From NCBI GenBank assembly GCA_964579845.1, contig CAZOHC010000049.1, forward strand, positions 1 through 5,896: a stretch of 5,896 nucleotides of DNA, in the 5' to 3' direction. The notes below the pieces were generated by a model. It worked only from the letters and a program-made list of their open reading frames with translations, made no database searches and had not been told where the DNA came from. A program made the translations under genes and the position numbers. This DNA is from CAZOHC01 sp964579845 (GTDB lineage Bacteria > Patescibacteriota > Microgenomatia > Levybacterales > UBA12049). The number at the start of each line of letters is the position of its first letter. Positions within the stretch are counted from its first letter, which is position 1. This document shows, one piece after another, positions 1-5,896 of this stretch.

Positions 1-2
1 CT

Positions 3-806
3 TCATTACAGTTAGTAATGCGTGGTTATTTAGTCCATTTTTCACCTGACTTTTTCTTTTTTGACTTGGGACAGCAGCATCATCATGCACCCGGTGTCGG
101 ATTATTATATATCTGGATGTTACCGTTTCTGGTAATCGGAATAATTGCATTGCTGCGTGAGAAAAAGCGAATAGCCCTCATCATACTCGGGGTGTGGATA
201 CTTGGGCCGCCGATTGCCGCTTCCGTAACGTACCAGATTCCACATGCTCTCAGAGTCGGTGATATGATCATACCGATCGTTATTGTTATCGCTTACGGCT
301 GTTATATCTTTTTTCGATGGCTCGCTTCATATAAGAAAGTCCTCGTGATACCGATTTCAGCAGTGTTTCTCATAGCAGGAGGAATATATCTCCTGTATTT
401 CTTTAATCAATATACAATCCATCTTCCGGAGGAGCGGTCGAGAGATTGGGTATACGGGAGAAAAGAAGCTGTCGAGTTTGCTGAAGCGAATAAAGGAAAC
501 TATGAGAAAGTGATTGTCTCAACTTCATTAGAATATCCTCACATTTTCTTCCTCTATTATACTGCATATGACCCGAAACAGTACCTGAGAGAAGGTGGTA
601 CGAAGTCAGGAGGGTTCGCTGAAGAAGGCAATACCTTTGGTATCTATGAGTTCCATCGATTCAATTATCTGGAAGATAGTAAAGAGGGGAAGTATCTTTT
701 TATAGGAACTCCCGGTGAATTCCCTGAAGATATAACACCTCTAAAATCTATCAACTACTTGAACGGTGAGAGCGCAATTTATATAGTAGAGAGCGGGGGA
801 AAGTAA
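3..806 (+). CDS. GT-C family membrane glycosyltransferase (ArnT/PMT_2-like), C-terminal part, cut by left window edge
   Basis: The frame is open from the first in-frame codon at position 3 to the TAA at 804-806, so the gene begins outside the window. The ATG at 18 is an internal methionine: aligned with the two full-length paralogs downstream, the visible part starts near their residue 290. What remains is the end of the membrane domain plus the C-terminal outer domain. Visible landmarks are GYLVHFSPDF, the loop HHHAPGVGLLY, several hydrophobic helices, the PHALR motif (HALR at 243-254) and the C-terminal block that starts SRDWVYG. The last third shares SGGFAE, FG-YEF and the GEFPEDI/LNGE ending with the protein at 2773-4437. 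The catalytic acidic loop is not visible. The family moves a sugar from a polyprenyl-phosphate donor to an acceptor outside the membrane; the actual sugar and acceptor are unknown. One oddity is that the loop Gly-Asp conserved in both paralogs reads Asp-Leu here (63-68). Confidence 0.85.
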   Translation, partial: SLQLVMRGYLVHFSPDFFFFDLGQQHHHAPGVGLLYIWMLPFLVIGIIALLREKKRIALIILGVWILGPPIAASVTYQIPHALRVGDMIIPIVIVIAYGCYIFFRWLASYKKVLVIPISAVFLIAGGIYLLYFFNQYTIHLPEERSRDWVYGRKEAVEFAEANKGNYEKVIVSTSLEYPHIFFLYYTAYDPKQYLREGGTKSGGFAEEGNTFGIYEFHRFNYLEDSKEGKYLFIGTPGEFPEDITPLKSINYLNGESAIYIVESGGK

Positions 807-875
807 TTGAGAATAACCGAATTGCGAATTACCGAATTATCGAATTGTGCATTACGATTGATGGATAATGGATAA
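807..875. repeat. AT-rich noncoding stretch with degenerate 7-8 nt repeats, left of the assembly gap
   Basis: No coding frame continues through this stretch. The hexamer cgaatt occurs four times at steps of 7, 8 and 8 nt (818-823, 825-830, 833-838, 841-846), mostly preceded by acc, att or ttg variants. The last bases before the N run contain a direct tandem copy of atggata (861-867, 868-874). I see no GC-rich hairpin followed by T residues, so no terminator can be called for the gene ending at 806. The pattern looks like the start of a low-complexity repeat region on which the assembly broke. Confidence 0.6.
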
Positions 876-975
876 NNNNNNNNNNNNNNNNNNNNNNNNN
901 NNNNNNNNNNNNNNNNNNNNNNNNNNNNNNNNNNNNNNNNNNNNNNNNNNNNNNNNNNNNNNNNNNNNNNNNNNN
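876..975. other. Assembly gap, 100 unknown bases
   Basis: A run of exactly 100 N, a common placeholder length for a scaffold join of unknown size. Short tandem repeats touch both sides, which is a plausible reason for the break. The real distance, and whether any gene lies inside, cannot be known from this window. The genes on the two sides are on the same strand and are paralogs, which supports but does not prove the join. Confidence 0.95.
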
Positions 976-1037
976 AGATTTAAGATTTAAGATTTAAGAT
1001 TTAAGATTTAAGATTTAAGATTTAAGATTTAAGATTT
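976..1037. repeat. Perfect heptamer tandem repeat (agattta), 8 full copies plus 6 nt
   Basis: Units start at 976, 983, 990, 997, 1004, 1011, 1018 and 1025 without a mismatch. A ninth partial copy (agattt) at 1032-1037 is broken by T instead of A at 1038. The array directly touches the N run, so its left end and true copy number are unknown. It lies in the noncoding leader about 83 nt before the next start codon. Perfect identity between copies points to recent slippage expansion or to assembler collapse or expansion. Confidence 0.9.
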
Positions 1038-1047
1038 TGGGTACGGT

Positions 1048-1076
1048 TTGAAAATTTAAAATTTCAAATTTTAAAT
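1048..1076 (+). promoter_or_regulatory. Possible sigma70-type promoter for the downstream glycosyltransferase unit
   Basis: TTGAAA (1048-1053) resembles a -35 box, and TTAAAT (1071-1076) is a 4-of-6 match to a -10 box at a 17 nt spacing. This would give a leader of roughly 38 nt before the ATG at 1121. The region is so AT-rich that a chance match is likely, and the palindrome at 1053-1077 covers the spacer and the -10 box. The call rests mainly on position: this is the only noncoding space before a tightly packed gene series. Confidence 0.2.
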
Positions 1077-1077
1077 T
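1053..1077. repeat. Perfect AT-only inverted repeat, 12 bp arms around one C
   Basis: The left arm aatttaaaattt (1053-1064) and the right arm aaattttaaatt (1066-1077) are exact reverse complements around C1065. Pairing stops at 1052/1078 (A opposite C). The arms contain no G or C, and no T run beyond the arm follows, so it is a poor intrinsic terminator. It could be a protein-binding palindrome, an AT-rich DNA unwinding or cruciform site, or simply part of the repeat-derived spacer. A second small inverted repeat, acgtt/aacgt with a TT spacer, lies at 1095-1106. Confidence 0.7.
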
Positions 1078-1120
1078 CTAGGTTTTATGTTTTTACGTTT
1101 TAACGTGACGGCTTACATAT

Positions 1121-2770
1121 ATGGACTTTTTTAAAAATCATCGAAATATTTTGCTTGTCGCATGTATTGTACTCATCGCACTCGTGCTGCGATTTTATCA
1201 GCTCGGGAATAACCCGATCAGTTTGAACTGGGATGAGGCAGCGTGGGGTTACAATGCATATGCTCTCGGTATTGACGGTCGGGATGAGTTCGGTCGTTTT
1301 TTACCCTATGACTATATAGAATCATTCGGTGATTTTAAACCGCCGCTCTATGCTTATGTCAGTATTCTTCCTGTAAAAGTATTCGGTCTTACAGAGTTCG
1401 CGACCAGATTCGCCTCTGCATTCTTCGGGGTACTCACGGTGTTTGTAACATATTTTCTGGTTAGAATGATATTCTATACCTCCAAATACAGAGAACAATA
1501 CGCACTGGTAACGGCAATGCTTCTGGCGATATCTCCTTGGCATATCATGCTTTCAAGAGCTGCGTTCGAAGCGAATCTGGTTACGTTTTTCCTCGTGCTT
1601 GGTGTGTGGCTATTTCTCAAGGGTATACGAGGAAACGGCTGGTATATCGTGCTTTCTGTCTTACCCTTCGCTGCGTCTTTTTATACCTTTAACACTGCCC
1701 GAATTGTCACGCCGTTAATCGTATTATTGGTTTGTCTATCGTTTATGAAAATACTGTTTCATAAAAAAAGAAAAGAAATAGTAATTGCAGGACTTCTCGG
1801 GGTGCTACTGGTCGGTCCGTTAGTACCGTTTCTGCTGTCAGATCAGGCTGCGTTGCGATTTAGGGAAGTAAATATTTTCTCAGATATCTCAGTCATCGAG
1901 CGGACGAACCAACAGATTGCAAATGACGACAATGCGTTATGGTCACGTATCCTTCATCATCGTTACCTCGCATTCTCTGTTGAGTATCTCAAACATTACC
2001 TGGATCATTTTAATCCCGACTTTTTGTTTATCAGGGGAGATGTGAATCCCAAGTTTTCAACACAAGATGTCGGTCAGTTGTACCTTTTTGAGATACCGTT
2101 TTTTATCGCCGGAATTATTCTCCTTTTTCGTAAACGAGAAGGATATTGGTGGATTATTCCACTCTGGTTGATTCTCGGGATTATTCCTGCAGCAACAGCG
2201 CGTGAGACACCCCATGCACTGAGGATTGAATCTACTCTGCCGACATTTCAAATATTCTCTGCCATAGGATTAGTATGGTTTTTTATCTTACTAGAAAAAC
2301 AACACAGACGGATTAGACAGGCATCGCTAAGTATCCTGGCTGTGATCATAGTTCTGAATGTTTTGTACTATCTTCACGGTTACTATACACATTATCCGAG
2401 AGAGTATGCGAGTGAATGGCAGTATGGTTATAAAGAAGCTGTTGCCTACATGAATAAAAATTCCGGTTTGTTTGAGGAAATTCAATTTACCGAAGCACTC
2501 GGCAGACCGTATATTTTCTATTTATTTCACACGAAAACAGATCCGATGGTCTTTCGTGAACAGGCAGTTGTGAAACGTGACGATTTCGGATTCGTTCGAG
2601 TTGAGTCACTCGGCAGCCTCACGTTTCATAAACATGTGAAGCCTGACCTTGGCTCAGAGACGAAAACACTTTATATCACAGTTCCCGGAGAGGTCCCTGA
2701 CGGAGCAGATGTACTGGAGCAGTTTCTTTTGCCTGACGGTCGTGTGCAACTTGTTGCTTATACTATATAA
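1121..2770 (+). CDS. GT-C family membrane glycosyltransferase (ArnT/PMT_2, RgtA/B/C/D-like), 549 aa
   Basis: Likely an integral membrane enzyme that transfers a sugar from a polyprenyl-phosphate donor to an acceptor on the outer side of the membrane. Helix 1 covers about residues 9-23. Extracytoplasmic loop 1 follows with the catalytic-type acidic pair in NWDEAA (D38, E39), then GYNAYA, DEFG and KPPLY (K73). ISPWHIMLSRAAFEAN (137-152) is the second signature. About ten more hydrophobic helices run to about residue 417, with HALR at 365-368. Residues about 420-549 form a C-terminal outer domain beginning near WQYGYKEA. The start is fixed: an in-frame TGA at 1106-1108 leaves ATG 1121 as the first usable codon. 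No Shine-Dalgarno match is seen. Residues 27-50 match residues 24-47 of the next protein at 17 of 24 positions. Its C-terminal domain has diverged, lacking the SGGFAE/FG-YEF block of the other two copies. Sugar and acceptor are unknown. Confidence 0.88.
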   Translation: MDFFKNHRNILLVACIVLIALVLRFYQLGNNPISLNWDEAAWGYNAYALGIDGRDEFGRFLPYDYIESFGDFKPPLYAYVSILPVKVFGLTEFATRFASAFFGVLTVFVTYFLVRMIFYTSKYREQYALVTAMLLAISPWHIMLSRAAFEANLVTFFLVLGVWLFLKGIRGNGWYIVLSVLPFAASFYTFNTARIVTPLIVLLVCLSFMKILFHKKRKEIVIAGLLGVLLVGPLVPFLLSDQAALRFREVNIFSDISVIERTNQQIANDDNALWSRILHHRYLAFSVEYLKHYLDHFNPDFLFIRGDVNPKFSTQDVGQLYLFEIPFFIAGIILLFRKREGYWWIIPLWLILGIIPAATARETPHALRIESTLPTFQIFSAIGLVWFFILLEKQHRRIRQASLSILAVIIVLNVLYYLHGYYTHYPREYASEWQYGYKEAVAYMNKNSGLFEEIQFTEALGRPYIFYLFHTKTDPMVFREQAVVKRDDFGFVRVESLGSLTFHKHVKPDLGSETKTLYITVPGEVPDGADVLEQFLLPDGRVQLVAYTI

Positions 2771-2772
2771 CT

Positions 2773-4437
2773 ATGTTGAAAAAATACGGAATCGTACTAT
2801 TATTCGGAATTTTGATACTCGCATCAGTGCTTCGGCTCTGGCAGTTGGGGCAGGTTCCTATCTCTCCTGATTGGGATGAAGCAGCGTACGGATATAACGC
2901 ATATGCTGTCATACAGACAGGAAAGGATGAATTCGGTGAATTTCTTCCGGTCGTTCTCCGGTCATTTGATGACTACAAACCGGCACTTTATCTGTATCTG
3001 GTCATTCCTTTCGTCTGGGTGATGGGAGTAACGACTGAGGCCGTAAGACTTCCGTCAGCACTTGCCGGAATAATTACTGTCTATGTGACATATGAGCTGA
3101 TAAAACTTCTGTTTAAGCGTCATGATATTGCACTGCTGACGGCATTTCTTTTGGCGATATCTCCGTGGCATATTCAGTTCTCACGAATCGCTTTTGAAGC
3201 AAATGTCGGTGTTCTCTTGAATATGAGTATGGTCTATTTTTTTCTCCGAGGACTGAAAAATCCGAAACTGCTTTTCCTTTCGCCGACCTTTGCCGCACTG
3301 AGTATCTATGTCTATCAAAGCGAGAAAGTCTTTACGCCGTTACTGGCACTGACACTGGTCATTATTTACTATAAAGAGTTGAAGAAAATCTCGTTACAGT
3401 ACCTCGTATCAGCATTCATTGTCGGTTGTATCGTTATCTTCCCGATGTTATCTTATCTCCTGACAAATGAACAAGCGTTGACCCGTGCTCGTGAGACAAG
3501 TATTTTTGCCGATAAAGCAAACCTTACCAGAACAGATACCCGGTTAGATGTAGATGCAAAACATAATAATGTTCTCGGACTTCTGCTTGATAACAGGCGG
3601 GTATTTTATTTAACAAAGATTGTTGACGGATACTTAGCACACTATTCTCTGAATTGGTTATTTATTACGGGAGACAACAACGCGAGACATCATGCTCCAT
3701 CTATGGGGTTGTTATACATCGTCGAGCTGCCGTTTCTGCTCATCGGAATCTACACACTCATATTCTATCGGATTGATCGGAGGGTGAAGTGGTTAGTTTT
3801 TCTCTGGTTTCTTCTGGCACCTGTTCCTGCCAGTATTACTAGTGGTGTTCCGCATGCAGTCCGGACGATTAACTTTCTGCCGCTTTTCCAACTCTTCACC
3901 GCACTCGGTCTTCTCGCAGTCTGGGAAAGCGCCACACAGAGAAAACATGCGTTCATTCCGGCTTCATACATCAGATCTGTCTTTCTCATCGTGCTGTTCT
4001 CGGCTTTTTCTTTGAACGTTTTCTACTATCTCAATCAATATTTTGTGCAGATGAATTATTTTACCTCTCGTGATTGGCAGTACGGGTATGAGGAAATGGT
4101 GCCGTATATTCATTCAGTAAGTGATGACTATGACAGCATTATTGTTACGAATAAAGAACCGCTTGATCAGTCATATATATTCTTTCTGTTTTATCTGAAA
4201 TACAGTCCGAGTGATTATCACCGTGAAGCAGAAAAAAACAGCTCCGGAGGGTTTGCTGAGACACATGCATTCGGGAAATACGAATTTCGTCCGTTCGACT
4301 GGGCCAATGAGCCAAAAGATGTGCGGACGCTCTACGTCGGGAGACCGGCAGATTTTCCTGACGGTATTAATGCATTAAAAACAAAACACTATGTAAACGG
4401 TGAAGAAGCGATAGTCGTTGTGGAGGGGAGCCAATGA
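2773..4437 (+). CDS. GT-C family membrane glycosyltransferase (ArnT/PMT_2, RgtA/B/C/D-like), 554 aa
   Basis: Full-length paralog of the preceding gene, with the same architecture and length. Helix 1 is at about residues 6-20. The loop-1 acidic pair is in PDWDEAAYGYNAYA (D35, E36), followed by DEFG and KPALY (K69). ISPWHIQFSRIAFEAN lies at 129-144. Many hydrophobic helices follow to about residue 420; loop LFITGDNNARHHAP and HAVR (361-364) come before the last ones. The C-terminal outer domain begins near SRDWQYGYEE (from 432) and includes SGGFAE and FGKYEF. It probably acts at the outer membrane-water face with a lipid-phosphate sugar donor, as is known for ArnT and PMT enzymes; the specific substrate cannot be read. 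The ATG is 2 nt after the previous stop and has no Shine-Dalgarno match, which suggests translational coupling. The TGA stop overlaps the next start (ATGA). Its ending most resembles the partial protein at the left edge. Confidence 0.88.
   Translation: MLKKYGIVLLFGILILASVLRLWQLGQVPISPDWDEAAYGYNAYAVIQTGKDEFGEFLPVVLRSFDDYKPALYLYLVIPFVWVMGVTTEAVRLPSALAGIITVYVTYELIKLLFKRHDIALLTAFLLAISPWHIQFSRIAFEANVGVLLNMSMVYFFLRGLKNPKLLFLSPTFAALSIYVYQSEKVFTPLLALTLVIIYYKELKKISLQYLVSAFIVGCIVIFPMLSYLLTNEQALTRARETSIFADKANLTRTDTRLDVDAKHNNVLGLLLDNRRVFYLTKIVDGYLAHYSLNWLFITGDNNARHHAPSMGLLYIVELPFLLIGIYTLIFYRIDRRVKWLVFLWFLLAPVPASITSGVPHAVRTINFLPLFQLFTALGLLAVWESATQRKHAFIPASYIRSVFLIVLFSAFSLNVFYYLNQYFVQMNYFTSRDWQYGYEEMVPYIHSVSDDYDSIIVTNKEPLDQSYIFFLFYLKYSPSDYHREAEKNSSGGFAETHAFGKYEFRPFDWANEPKDVRTLYVGRPADFPDGINALKTKHYVNGEEAIVVVEGSQ
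4422..4426 (+). promoter_or_regulatory. Strong Shine-Dalgarno site for the GT2 gene
   Basis: GGAGG, continuing as GGAGGGG to 4428, sits 7 nt before the ATG at 4434, inside the last codons of the upstream gene. It supports this start and is the only convincing ribosome binding site in the window. The starts at 1121, 2773 and 5302 have none at normal spacing. Confidence 0.75.
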
Positions 4438-5300
4438 AACTATCAGTAGTGCTCGCGACATTTAATGAGGAGAAAAATATCGGTGATTGTTTGGCATCAG
4501 TAAAAGATATAGCTGATGAAATTATTATCGTGGACGGTACATCATCTGATAAAACGGTAGAAATCGCAAAAACATACGGAGCGAAAATAACGGTTACTGA
4601 TAACCCGCCCATATTTCATATTAATAAACAGAAAGCGCTGGACCAGGCTTCTTTCCCGTGGATCTTGCAGATGGATGCTGATGAACGGGTCAGTAAAGCA
4701 CTGGCACAGGAAATTAAAAAAGTCATAACGATGACTGATGAAGAACTTCATGACTACCAGAAACAACTGAAAAAGCGTGATTTATTTTTACGCCACCAGG
4801 CACTTGTTGAAGCACGAGATGGCAAAATCGGTAACGCTGATACAGATACCTATGCAGCATTTTTTCTTCCCAGGAAAAATTACTTTTTGGGACGATATTT
4901 GAAATACGGAGGAGTCTATCCAGACGGTGTTATACGAATCGTACGCAAAGGAAAAGCGCACTTTCCGTGCAAAGATGTTCATGAGCAGATTGCAGTAGAC
5001 GGAAAAGTAGGGTGGCTCGAGAATGATTTATATCATATTGACTCACCCACGTTTGAAAAATACCTCATGCGTTGGAACCGCTATACGACACTTTTTGCAA
5101 AAGAACATAAAGAGCGAAACAGTGGATTCAGCCCTATGACGATACTTAAGGAAATGATTATTTTTCCCATCATGTGGTTTTTTATGACCTATGTCAGGCA
5201 CAAAGGCTTCCTCGATTCATGGCAGGGACTTGTGTTCTCATTCTTCTCTTCACTCCGATTCCCGGTCTCGTATCTTAAGTATGCCAGGTTAAAGAACTGA
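4434..5300 (+). CDS. Family 2 (GT-A fold) glycosyltransferase, WaaE/KdtX-like, 288 aa
   Basis: Inverting nucleotide-sugar glycosyltransferase acting at the cytoplasmic face of the membrane. The N-terminal Rossmann-like half shows the GT2 opening LSVVLATFNEEKNIGDCL (3-20), the nucleotide-binding stretch EIIIVDGTSSDKT (29-41) and the metal-binding DxD-type motif MDADE (D81, D83). NKQKALDQA (64-72) is typical of the WaaE-like group. The acceptor-side half contains VHEQ (182-185), where the family usually places its catalytic base region. The C-terminus (about 235-288) has an aromatic, hydrophobic segment (FPIMWFFMTYV) and then KGFLDSWQGL, which in this group serves membrane association. Length is normal for the family. 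The start overlaps the previous stop by 4 nt and has a strong ribosome binding site. In WaaE the product is a glucosylated lipopolysaccharide core, but no lipopolysaccharide genes are seen here, so the sugar and acceptor stay open. A polyprenyl-phosphate sugar synthase role is possible but less likely from these motifs. Confidence 0.88.
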   Translation: MKLSVVLATFNEEKNIGDCLASVKDIADEIIIVDGTSSDKTVEIAKTYGAKITVTDNPPIFHINKQKALDQASFPWILQMDADERVSKALAQEIKKVITMTDEELHDYQKQLKKRDLFLRHQALVEARDGKIGNADTDTYAAFFLPRKNYFLGRYLKYGGVYPDGVIRIVRKGKAHFPCKDVHEQIAVDGKVGWLENDLYHIDSPTFEKYLMRWNRYTTLFAKEHKERNSGFSPMTILKEMIIFPIMWFFMTYVRHKGFLDSWQGLVFSFFSSLRFPVSYLKYARLKN

Positions 5301-5301
5301 T

Positions 5302-5896
5302 ATGATTTTGTTGAAAAAACATGTTTTACTTTTGGTTGTATTATTAATAACTTGCCTGGCAGTCGTACTCAGAGTCTACAATGTGTCACTCAATCCGCCC
5401 GGACTGTACATCGATGAAGTTTCGATAGGGAATAATGCGTACGCTATATTGAAGTCTGGTGTTGATGAACATGGAGTTTCATATCCTCTCTGGTTTAAAG
5501 CATTCGGTGAATATAAACTGCCTGTTTACATATACGCTGTTTCAGGTTTCATGGCATTTCTCGGAAAGTCTGAGATCGCGGTCAGACTTCCCTCAATTAT
5601 TGCAGGGTCACTCAGTGTTCCTGTCTTATTCGGCATACTCTCACTGTTAGTTGAGAAAGCGAAAGATCCGACGCTACGATTTCTCCCTATCGTCGGGTCA
5701 TTTTTACTGGCGATAACACCGTGGCATATTCACTTCTCACGGGGAGGATTTGAAGCGACAGTCGCGTTATTTCTTCTTTTGCTCGGAATCTACTGTTACT
5801 TATTATTTTTGAACAACCGCACCTGGTATTACCTAACGGGCACGGTTATCTTATCTGCGCTCACCATGTATACATATAACTCATATCGTGTTATAG
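5302..5896 (+). CDS. GT-C family membrane glycosyltransferase (ArnT/PMT_2-like), N-terminal part, cut by right window edge
   Basis: The frame starts at ATG 5302, one base after the TGA of the GT2 gene, and stays open to the window end (198 codons). The product begins with Lys-Lys and a hydrophobic helix (about residues 8-23), as expected for this family. Loop 1 carries the acidic pair in LYIDEVSIG (D38, E39), then NNAYAILKSG, DEHG and a KLPVYIY version of the K-P-x-x-Y motif (K72). ITPWHIHFSRGGFEA lies at 138-152, followed by another helix and TMYTYNSYRV, which parallels SIYVYQSEKV in the protein at 2773-4437. It is a fourth GT-C paralog but a more distant one: tryptophan before the acidic pair is replaced by isoleucine, and AA after it by VS. 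Only a weak AGG lies upstream (5286-5288, 13 nt away), so translation is probably coupled to the gene before. The rest of the membrane domain and the outer domain lie outside the window. Confidence 0.88.
   Translation, partial: MILLKKHVLLLVVLLITCLAVVLRVYNVSLNPPGLYIDEVSIGNNAYAILKSGVDEHGVSYPLWFKAFGEYKLPVYIYAVSGFMAFLGKSEIAVRLPSIIAGSLSVPVLFGILSLLVEKAKDPTLRFLPIVGSFLLAITPWHIHFSRGGFEATVALFLLLLGIYCYLLFLNNRTWYYLTGTVILSALTMYTYNSYRVI

Noticed and set aside
45..65. Possible frameshift in the T-rich tract encoding four phenylalanines
   Set aside because: The frame aligns with both paralogs before and after the tract with equal spacing, so no base appears lost or gained.
83..271. Minus-strand open frame of 62 codons
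   Set aside because: It lies fully inside the conserved membrane and PHALR region of the plus-strand glycosyltransferase and resembles no known protein; a shadow frame.
976..1037. CRISPR-like array
   Set aside because: The units are 7 nt and directly adjacent with no spacers; this is a simple tandem repeat.
1053..1077. Rho-independent terminator
   Set aside because: The stem has no G or C, the spacer of one base would force the stem to open, and no separate T run follows.
1322..1543. Minus-strand open frame of 73 codons (and similar ones at 2057-2251, 3113-3298, 3765-3989, 4367-4612, 4542-4766, 4788-4982)
   Set aside because: All are antisense to well-supported genes, have no ribosome binding site of note and give compositionally odd peptides.
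2649..2870. Plus-strand frame of 73 codons spanning the junction of the two full-length glycosyltransferases
   Set aside because: It overlaps both genes in another frame; the conserved C-terminus and N-terminus on each side explain the sequence.
4435..5300. TGA as a recoded glycine codon
   Set aside because: The TGA codons at 4435-4437 and 5298-5300 end proteins at the family-typical length and sit exactly at gene junctions, so TGA is a stop here.
5459..5650. Plus-strand frame of 63 codons near the right edge
   Set aside because: It is out of frame inside the fourth GT-C gene, whose loop-1 and PWH motifs are read in the 5302 frame.

Overview
The window holds a cluster of membrane glycosyltransferases. 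Five coding regions are visible, all on the plus strand. Four are paralogous multi-pass GT-C enzymes of the ArnT/PMT (PMT_2, RgtA/B/C/D-like) type; two of these are cut by the window edges. The fifth is a cytoplasmic-face GT2 enzyme of the WaaE-like type. There are no RNA genes, transposases, CRISPR arrays or phage genes.

Organism: by family resemblance, the WDEAA-GYNAYA style of GT-C protein in tandem copies, the tight gene packing and the AT-rich short-repeat intergenic sequence suggest an uncultivated bacterium of the candidate phyla radiation (Patescibacteria, perhaps the Microgenomates side), assembled from a metagenome. This is inference; no marker gene is present. TGA acts as a normal stop: it ends two genes at the lengths expected from their paralogs. 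This argues against the TGA-recoding Gracilibacteria/Absconditabacteria.

Layout: 3-806 is the C-terminal half of a GT-C enzyme. 807-1120 is noncoding, made of AT-rich 7-8 nt repeats broken by a run of exactly 100 N (876-975). That run is probably a scaffold placeholder, so the true distance between the first gene and the rest is unknown. From 1121 to the right edge the genes form one compact unit: GT-C (1121-2770), 2 nt gap, GT-C (2773-4437), 4 nt ATGA overlap, GT2 (4434-5300), 1 nt gap, GT-C (5302 to beyond the window). No internal promoter or terminator was seen after 1121.

How they may work together (inference): the GT2 enzyme uses a nucleotide sugar at the inner membrane face to build a glycan intermediate or a polyprenyl-phosphate sugar. 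The GT-C enzymes then transfer sugars from polyprenyl-phosphate carriers to a surface acceptor (protein, S-layer or polysaccharide) outside the membrane. The paralogs share their core motifs but differ in one extracytoplasmic loop and in the C-terminal outer domain, which fits one enzyme per linkage or acceptor.
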